A stretch of DNA of 8,009 nt from Methanocorpusculum sp. (GTDB lineage Archaea; Halobacteriota; Methanomicrobia; Methanomicrobiales; Methanocorpusculaceae), in assembly GCA_029987315.1 (NCBI GenBank), contig DALTVZ010000149.1:1-8009 (forward strand), read 5' to 3'. The translations under genes were made by a program, and so were the position numbers. The notes beneath the pieces are model-generated. The model did not search any database, was not told the DNA's origin, and was given only the letters and a program-made list of their open reading frames with translations. Shown here one piece after another: positions 1-4,370 of this stretch; position 1 is the first letter of the stretch; the number at the start of each line of letters is the position of its first letter.

Positions 1-1
1 C

Positions 2-307
2 CCGATCGTATCGACCGGTCAGCATGGATTTTTTGCCGCGGGAGCCGAGTACTCCGAAGGTGCTGTTCGGATCGAGTCGCCTACCGGAAAACGGATCGGG
101 GCGGGTTTTCTCGAAAATGTCAGTTATGCGGATGCATGTCGGCAAAATCTGCGGCTTGCCGGCATCCCCGACACCCCGGAGATGGTGAAGATTTTTGAAA
201 AACCGATTGTCCCACAGGAACTGAAGGCTGCGGCGGCAATTTTTCTCATGAAACCGGAGAATGCCGCCCGGCTCGCAGAGGATCTCTCAAAGGCAAAGGG
301 ACTTTGA
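2..307 (+). CDS. 3' end of an unrecognised protein gene (5' end outside window)
   Basis: The frame starting at base 2 stays open for 101 codons and ends at TGA 305-307. The visible peptide starts PIVSTGQHGFFAAGAEYSEG and ends LSKAKGL. The first half looks like short beta strands and turns rich in Gly and Ala (GQHGFFAAGAEY, SPTGKRIGAGF). The second half looks helical and charged (FEKPIVPQELKAAAAIF, ENAARLAEDLSKAKG). No transmembrane stretch, cysteine motif or nucleotide-binding loop is visible, so it is probably the C-terminal part of a soluble protein. Codon use (many C- and G-ending codons) matches the later genes and supports real coding. I do not recognise the family. The gene is followed directly by an oligo-T tract, so it is the last gene of its unit and is separated from the carbonic anhydrase gene by more than 500 bases. 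Confidence 0.65.
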   Translation, partial: PIVSTGQHGFFAAGAEYSEGAVRIESPTGKRIGAGFLENVSYADACRQNLRLAGIPDTPEMVKIFEKPIVPQELKAAAAIFLMKPENAARLAEDLSKAKGL

Positions 308-314
308 GTTCCGG

Positions 315-327
315 TTTTTCTTTTTTT
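315..327 (+). terminator. Oligo-T archaeal terminator after the first gene
   Basis: T5-C-T7 begins 8 bases after the TGA of the upstream gene. Archaeal RNA polymerase commonly stops at such U-tracts without needing a strong hairpin, and none is seen directly before it. Confidence 0.6.
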
Positions 328-379
328 AGTGTACGCTTCGGTTTCTTGTAAGGAATAATATTTGATGGGCACTATTCTC

Positions 380-423
380 GCAAGGCATTCGCCTTGCTCG
401 GCTGAGAGAGAGCCTTTCGGCTC
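380..423. other. Pair of perfect tetraloop hairpins
   Basis: GCAAGGC (380-386), loop ATTC, then GCCTTGC (391-397) form a perfect 7-bp stem. Twelve bases later GAGCC (410-414), loop TTTC, then GGCTC (419-423) form a 5-bp stem. Two compact GC-rich stems this close together suggest a structured RNA or an extragenic palindromic repeat rather than coding sequence. Neither is followed by a T-run on the plus strand. Confidence 0.45.
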
Positions 424-460
424 ACCCCGCCAACGAATTGCACAAAAAGGGGGGACAGAG

Positions 461-531
461 GCGGATGAATAAGGTATTTTCACCCGCCGATTTTAGAGAG
501 GGTACGGCTGGGATTTCTCATGTGTTTACAC
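461..531. repeat. Possible dispersed non-coding repeat, copy A
   Basis: The core GGGATTTCTCATGTG at 510-524 matches GGGATTTCTCTTGTG at 7333-7347 in 14 of 15 positions. With gaps the similarity extends upstream (GGATGA...TTTCACCCGCCGATTTTAG here against GCATGA...GTTCACCGCGAATTAG there) and downstream to an ACAC. Both copies lie in gene-free DNA. The alignment was made by eye and the flanks are weak, so this may be a diverged pair of genus-specific elements or partly chance. Confidence 0.3.
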
Positions 532-553
532 CTATCCCATACACGAAAACAGT

Positions 554-577
554 GTATTCTCCCGCAAAAAAGAATAC
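554..577 (+). terminator. Hairpin followed by T-rich run
   Basis: GTATTCT (554-560) pairs perfectly with AGAATAC (571-577) around a 10-base loop, and CCTTTTTCC follows at 577-585. This is terminator-like, but no gene directly upstream needs it, unless a small RNA is made from 330-550. Confidence 0.3.
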
Positions 578-610
578 CTTTTTCCTTAATCCAAAAATAA
601 GATTCCCCGT

Positions 611-640
611 CGTGGGCCTTTGGTTTGCTCAAGGCTCACG
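611..640. other. 10-bp hairpin in intergenic DNA
   Basis: CGTGGGCCTT (611-620) pairs with AAGGCTCACG (631-640) around a 10-base loop, with nine Watson-Crick pairs and one G-T wobble. It is the strongest single stem in the upstream intergenic region. It lies about 180 bases before the operon start, too far for a translation switch unless transcription starts upstream of it. Confidence 0.4.
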
Positions 641-780
641 TTGCTTTCGCTCCCCTTGCCAGTCACCCTCCCGCACCCCTTTCTTTATTCCTGAATGAAC
701 GCATTCTCAGTTGATCTAAACTATTCTCTCCAACGGGGTAACATATCATTTGGACAAACCCGAAAATATCCATCCCTATC

Positions 781-816
781 CAAAATACTCATAACTTCCT
801 GGATGCAATTATATAA
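781..816 (+). promoter_or_regulatory. Candidate promoter region of the carbonic anhydrase operon
   Basis: Two AT-rich TATA candidates precede the ATG at 822. CAAAATAC (781-788) would place transcription start near 810 and give a short leader. AATTATATAA (807-816) is the better TATA match, but it would start transcription inside the coding region. No Shine-Dalgarno sequence is seen before 822, which fits a very short leader. The true TATA box is unresolved. Confidence 0.35.
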
Positions 817-821
817 CCACT

Positions 822-1313
822 ATGGACATCGGCTGTTCTATTGGAAAAGATACCTATGTCGCAGAAAACGCGACCCTCAAAGGCGACGTGACCCTTGGCG
901 ACAATGTCACGATCCTTTTTGGTGTTGTTCTACGTGCTGATGTGGATAAAATAACGATCGGCAACAGATCTAATGTCCAGGACAACGCTGTCATCCATGA
1001 AAGCCTCGGCCACCCGGTCGTGATCGGGGAGAACGTTTCGATCGGACACGGAGCCATCATCCACGGGGCAACAATAGAAGATAACGCCCTTATTGGCATG
1101 GGAGCGATCGTTTTAAACGGTGCAAAAATCGGGAAAGGATCCCTTATCGCAGCCGGGGCTCTTATCTCCGAAGGAAAAGTGATCCCGCCAAACTCGCTTG
1201 TGATGGGTATCCCGGGAAAGGTCGTTCGCGAACTCACCCCCGAGGAAGCGGCAACCAATCTGAAAAATGCCGCCGTCTATGTCTCAATTGGGCAGAGGTA
1301 CCTCAATGAGTAA
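822..1313 (+). CDS. Gamma-class carbonic anhydrase family protein (CamH-like)
   Basis: The protein has 163 residues, normal for the short CamH branch. It is built almost wholly of left-handed beta-helix hexapeptide repeats (IGKDTYVAENATLKGDVTLGDNVTI and onward) with a C-terminal helical cap (about 138-155). Family members interconvert CO2 and bicarbonate at a metal site shared between trimer subunits. The expected ligands are visible: His59, His76 and His81, the last two spaced five apart as in Methanosarcina Cam, together with Arg38, Asp40, Asn51 and Gln53 of the active-site network. The acidic proton-shuttle loop of Cam is absent, as in CamH. There is no signal peptide, so it should be cytoplasmic. 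ATG 822 is the only sensible start, because an in-frame stop lies at 792-794 and no start codon lies between. Its last 8 bases overlap the HdrA-like gene. Some family members lack measurable activity or act as acyltransferase-like proteins, so the reaction is likely rather than certain. Confidence 0.88.
   Translation: MDIGCSIGKDTYVAENATLKGDVTLGDNVTILFGVVLRADVDKITIGNRSNVQDNAVIHESLGHPVVIGENVSIGHGAIIHGATIEDNALIGMGAIVLNGAKIGKGSLIAAGALISEGKVIPPNSLVMGIPGKVVRELTPEEAATNLKNAAVYVSIGQRYLNE
1295..1299 (+). promoter_or_regulatory. Ribosome binding site fixing the HdrA-like start
   Basis: GAGGT lies 6 bases before ATG 1306, inside the end of the carbonic anhydrase gene. It selects 1306 over the in-frame ATG at 1267, which would add 13 residues before the FAD-binding strand. 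Confidence 0.6.
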
Positions 1314-2592
1314 CGTTGTTGTTATTGGCGGCGGGGTCGCCGGCATCCAAACTGCTATGGACATCGCCAATCACAACATCCATGTTTACTTGATCGAGCG
1401 TGAACCGTCCATCGGCGGCCACATGGCAATGCTCGACAAAACCTTCCCGACAAACGACTGTTCGATGTGTATCCTTTCGCCGAAGATGGCCGAGGTCTCA
1501 CGCCACCCGAATATTACCATCCTCACCCTCGCAGAGGTTGAGAAGATCGAAGGATCGGTCGGAAATTTTACCGTCACCGTTACCAAATATCCCAGATATA
1601 TCAATGAAGCCGAATGTACTGGCTGCGGGGACTGTATTCTTATCTGCCCGGTCGAGGTCTACAACAAATTCGATGCAGGCATAGGTGTTCGTAAAGCCAT
1701 CTACAAACCCCATGCCCAGTCGATACCTAACATCGTCGTGAAAGACAATCTTCACTGTATAGACTGCGGCATGTGTTACGGGGTCTGCGGGAAGGATGCC
1801 GTCCTCAAAGTGACCGAGGATCAGGTCAAGACCTTGGAGATAAACGCCTCCGCAATTGTGATCGCGACCGGGTATTCTCTCTTCGATGTGAAGAAAAAAG
1901 TCAGATTCGGGTACCTTCGGTATCCGGACGTCATCACATCTCTTGAGTTTGAACGGATGATCAATGCCGGAGGACCGACCGAAGGCAAACTTCGCCGGCT
2001 CTCGAATGGCGAGACCCCAAAGAGCATCGTCTTTGTGCAGTGCGTGGGTTCGCGTGATCTGACGGTCAAGAGGAACATCTGTTCCTGTGTTTGCTGCATG
2101 TATGCACTCAAAAACTCCATGCTCATCAAAGAGCATTATCCGGACTGCGAGGTCTCGATCCTGTACTCGGACATCCGTGCCTATGGAAAAGGGTACGAGG
2201 AGTATTACGAACGTGCGATCAAATTGGGTGTCAATATCATCCGCGGACTGCCGGGCGATGTGCAGGACAACGGAAAAGGCCGGCTGCTTCTCCCGCTCGA
2301 GAACACCGAGAACGGCGAGTTCATAAATCTCGAGGCCGATCTCGTCGTTCTCTCGGTTGGGATCGTGCCCGAGCCGGACACCATCCGACTTGCAAAAAAT
2401 CTTGGTCTTCCTCTCGATGAACACCAGTTCCTCGATCCAGCAGATCTGAAACTCGATCCAACGGGAACGGTCAGACCTGGTATTTATATCGCCGGCGCCG
2501 CACTTGCCCCAAAAGATATCCCCGACTCGGTCATGTCCGCTGGATCTGCCGCGATGAAGGCGACCATCGATGTCGTCAGGAGTACACAATGA
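1306..2592 (+). CDS. Short HdrA-like FAD/iron-sulfur oxidoreductase
   Basis: This 428-residue protein resembles the flavin core of heterodisulfide reductase subunit A. In order: a Rossmann FAD loop at the extreme N-terminus (VVVIGGGVAG, 4-13); the HdrA signature TFPTNDCSMCILSPKM (46-61); two ferredoxin-type clusters (C104-C107-C110-C114 and C151-C154-C157-C161); the HdrA-type CVGSR...CSCVCCMYALK block (C246, C259, C263, C264), where full-length HdrA binds a non-canonical 4Fe-4S cluster; DIRAYGKGYEEYY (289-301); and a C-terminal FAD strand (GIYIAGAAL, 392-400). Full-length HdrA has about 650 residues. The N-terminal extension and C-terminal ferredoxin module are missing here, giving a length nearer QmoA-type proteins. 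Cys261 replaces the usual Arg of CSRVCC. The protein should be cytosolic or peripheral and pass electrons between FAD and Fe-S centres. Its redox partner is unknown, and no hdrB or hdrC lies nearby. It overlaps both neighbouring genes. Confidence 0.88.
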   Translation: MSNVVVIGGGVAGIQTAMDIANHNIHVYLIEREPSIGGHMAMLDKTFPTNDCSMCILSPKMAEVSRHPNITILTLAEVEKIEGSVGNFTVTVTKYPRYINEAECTGCGDCILICPVEVYNKFDAGIGVRKAIYKPHAQSIPNIVVKDNLHCIDCGMCYGVCGKDAVLKVTEDQVKTLEINASAIVIATGYSLFDVKKKVRFGYLRYPDVITSLEFERMINAGGPTEGKLRRLSNGETPKSIVFVQCVGSRDLTVKRNICSCVCCMYALKNSMLIKEHYPDCEVSILYSDIRAYGKGYEEYYERAIKLGVNIIRGLPGDVQDNGKGRLLLPLENTENGEFINLEADLVVLSVGIVPEPDTIRLAKNLGLPLDEHQFLDPADLKLDPTGTVRPGIYIAGAALAPKDIPDSVMSAGSAAMKATIDVVRSTQ

Positions 2593-3605
2593 TAGAACAA
2601 AAAACAATCTGGTGGAATGATGAGAACAGCTCAGTGATGCTGATCGATCAGACGCTTCTCCCAACTGAATACAAAATCATCGAGATCACCCAGGTCTCCC
2701 GGCTTGCCGACGCGATCCGACGCCTCGAGGTCCGGGGAGCCCCTGCTCTAGGAGTTGCCGGTGCATTTGGGATCGCTCTCTCTGCGGCAACCTGCACATC
2801 GGATGTCGAGTTCCTCGAGACCATCGAGTCCGATGCTGCTCTATTAAAGAGCACCCGGCCTACCGCGGTCAATCTCGCATGGGGCGTGGACAAAGTCCTC
2901 CGCAGTATGGAAAACCTCCCCCCAGAGATGGCGCGGATCATGTCCCTCATTGCTGCGAAATCGATCGCCGAAAATGATATGAAATCCTGCATGTTTCTTG
3001 GACACAACGGCGCCTCACTCCTCCCGCAGATCGGGACCGTTCTCACGCACTGCAATGCCGGTGCTCTTGCCTGTTCCACATGGGGAACGGCGCTTGGGGT
3101 CATTCGTTCCGCAAAAAAGATGGGAAAGAAGATCTCGGTTATCTCCTGCGAGACCCGGCCGCTTCTTCAAGGCTCCCGACTCACTGCCTGGGAACTTTCC
3201 CGTGACGGCATCCCGGTAACCACCATCGTCGATTCCGAAGCCGCCTTTTTGATGCGTCAGGGAAAAATCGACGCCGTTATTGTTGGCGCCGACCGGATCA
3301 CCAAAGACGCCGTCTTCAACAAGATCGGGACCTACATGCACGCAGTCTGTGCACGGCATCACAAGATCCCGTTCTATGTCGCCGCTCCTATCTCGACCTT
3401 TGACGTCAATGCCTGTGAATCCGACATCATCATCGAGCAGCGTGACAGAGCCGAGGTGTCCAACTTCTTCGGCAGGACCACTGTTCCAGAAAACGTCCCG
3501 GTCATCAATTACGCCTTTGATGCAACGCCGCTAGACCTTGTTACCGCGATAATAACCGAGAAAGGGGTCATGTATCCTCCGTATAATTTTAAGGATATGA
3601 AGTAA
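2589..3605 (+). CDS. mtnA: MtnA-type S-methyl-5-thioribose-1-phosphate isomerase (aIF2B family)
   Basis: The protein has 338 residues, typical for MtnA, which isomerises 5-methylthioribose-1-phosphate to the ribulose-1-phosphate form. Visible family motifs are RGAPALGVAGAFG (49-61), HCNAGALACSTWGTALG (154-170) with the catalytic Cys155, CETRPLLQGSRLTAWEL (187-203), VGADRI (232-237) with the catalytic Asp235, and NKIGTY (244-249). In Methanocaldococcus an enzyme of this family also isomerises 5-deoxyribose-1-phosphate, salvaging the 5'-deoxyadenosine made by radical SAM enzymes, so that role is equally possible here. The ribose-1,5-bisphosphate isomerase branch is a less likely alternative, given the full set of MtnA motifs. 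The start is ATG 2589, overlapping the previous stop as ATGA, with AGGAG (2578-2582) 6 bases upstream. No phosphorylase or aldolase of the pathway is in the window. Confidence 0.9.
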   Translation: MIEQKTIWWNDENSSVMLIDQTLLPTEYKIIEITQVSRLADAIRRLEVRGAPALGVAGAFGIALSAATCTSDVEFLETIESDAALLKSTRPTAVNLAWGVDKVLRSMENLPPEMARIMSLIAAKSIAENDMKSCMFLGHNGASLLPQIGTVLTHCNAGALACSTWGTALGVIRSAKKMGKKISVISCETRPLLQGSRLTAWELSRDGIPVTTIVDSEAAFLMRQGKIDAVIVGADRITKDAVFNKIGTYMHAVCARHHKIPFYVAAPISTFDVNACESDIIIEQRDRAEVSNFFGRTTVPENVPVINYAFDATPLDLVTAIITEKGVMYPPYNFKDMK

Positions 3606-4322
3606 ATGGCGGCGATCCTATCACTCGCCTTTTTTGACAACCCTGTCTGGAACAATCTGGCACTGATACTCGGCGAACTCCTTCTGATCTTCATAGCATT
3701 CTGGCTGGTCTTTTCCATCCTGATGGCGATTTTGATCGTCATCTCGATCCATAAGAAAAAGATGTATTTCCCCCGGCTCCTTCGCCCGATCTTTACGATC
3801 ATGGAAGGGACCGTCCGGCTCGTCTGTCTCCTTCTTGGCGTTGACGGAAAAGATCTGATGGAGTTTTTGATCAGGATCGACAACGAGATGAACTACACCA
3901 ACTTTGCAAAGACCCCTGTCGAAAAACGGGTCATCTTCTTTCCTCAGTGTCTTCGCGCTCACGACTGCCCGGCTCGCTTGACCCCAGACGGGCTCAAATG
4001 TATTTCCTGCGGCCGATGCGGACTTGGGATCGCCATACCGGCGCTCAATGAAGCCGGATACAAAACCTTCATCATCCCCGGCTCGACCTTCATCAAAAGA
4101 ATGGTCAAGAAGCACCAGCCCGAGGCAATGATCGGTGTTGGGTGTTTGATGGAGGTCAAGGAAGGCCTGCAGATGGGCCGAAAGATCTCCATGACAACCA
4201 TCGGTTTCATAACACAAACCGATGGATGCGTGGAGACGACGATGGATTATGAAGAGCTGATGGAGGTCGCCTCACTTGGCCTTCCTCTCCCAGTGGTCAT
4301 GAAGACCGAGATCAAGAAATAA
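3606..4322 (+). CDS. DUF116 family membrane-anchored cysteine-rich protein
   Basis: This 238-residue protein begins at the base after the mtnA stop codon; a weak AAGGA (3591-3595) lies 10 bases before the ATG. The N-terminus has a long hydrophobic stretch (about 14-48, LALILGELLLIFIAFWLVFS and onward), enough for one long or two short membrane helices, followed by a basic IHKKK turn. The rest should be cytoplasmic. The soluble domain carries the DUF116 pattern: FFPQCLRAHDCPARL (C115, C121), LKCISCGRCGLG (C132, C135, C138), a PGSTFIKRM segment (158-166) and VGCLMEV (C180), with a further C208. The CxxCxxC group and spaced cysteines suggest a metal or Fe-S site, but no function is established to my knowledge. 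It closes the operon that holds the HdrA-like gene, making it a plausible membrane partner. Confidence 0.85.
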   Translation: MAAILSLAFFDNPVWNNLALILGELLLIFIAFWLVFSILMAILIVISIHKKKMYFPRLLRPIFTIMEGTVRLVCLLLGVDGKDLMEFLIRIDNEMNYTNFAKTPVEKRVIFFPQCLRAHDCPARLTPDGLKCISCGRCGLGIAIPALNEAGYKTFIIPGSTFIKRMVKKHQPEAMIGVGCLMEVKEGLQMGRKISMTTIGFITQTDGCVETTMDYEELMEVASLGLPLPVVMKTEIKK

Positions 4323-4334
4323 CTACCTTGTTCT

Positions 4335-4348
4335 AAAGGATATTAATA
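4335..4348 (+). promoter_or_regulatory. BRE/TATA promoter of uvrA
   Basis: AAAGGA (4335-4340) followed by TATTAATA (4341-4348) is centred about 27 bases before ATG 4371. That is the normal archaeal TATA-to-start distance, so transcription should begin at or next to the start codon. No Shine-Dalgarno sequence is present, consistent with a leaderless mRNA independent of the operon upstream. Confidence 0.6.
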
Positions 4349-4370
4349 CCCGGTCACTAACAATAACCGC

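Larger units (their letters stand above)
308..821. other. Non-coding region between the first gene and the carbonic anhydrase operon
   Basis: This stretch of 514 bases has no convincing gene. Open frames on both strands are short, low-complexity and lack family resemblance; the longest run through hairpin sequence. It holds an oligo-T terminator, two adjacent tetraloop hairpins (380-423), one copy of a possible dispersed element (about 461-531), two more hairpins (554-577 and 611-640), a pyrimidine-rich stretch (about 641-690) and the operon promoter region. Confidence 0.6.

Noticed and set aside
365..472. 35-codon open frame with an AAGGA 10 bases upstream (starts MGTILARHSPC)
   Set aside because: It runs entirely through the two tetraloop hairpins, which impose its composition. 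It has no recognisable motif, and the sequence is better explained as structured non-coding DNA.
124..483. 119-codon minus-strand open frame
   Set aside because: It overlaps the end of the well-supported plus-strand gene and then runs through hairpins and the terminator complement. The product is low-complexity, rich in Ser, Ala and Arg, with no family pattern.
438..698. 86-codon plus-strand open frame in the upstream intergenic region
   Set aside because: It crosses the dispersed-element copy and two hairpins, has no ribosome binding site or domain pattern, and its C-terminus is translated pyrimidine-rich DNA.
695..940. 81-codon open frame overlapping the carbonic anhydrase start in another frame
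   Set aside because: The second half is an out-of-frame reading of the carbonic anhydrase gene, and the first half is promoter sequence.
1498..2664. 388-codon minus-strand open frame opposite the HdrA-like gene
   Set aside because: It is a long shadow frame opposite a gene whose cofactor motifs are unmistakable, and its translation shows no family pattern.
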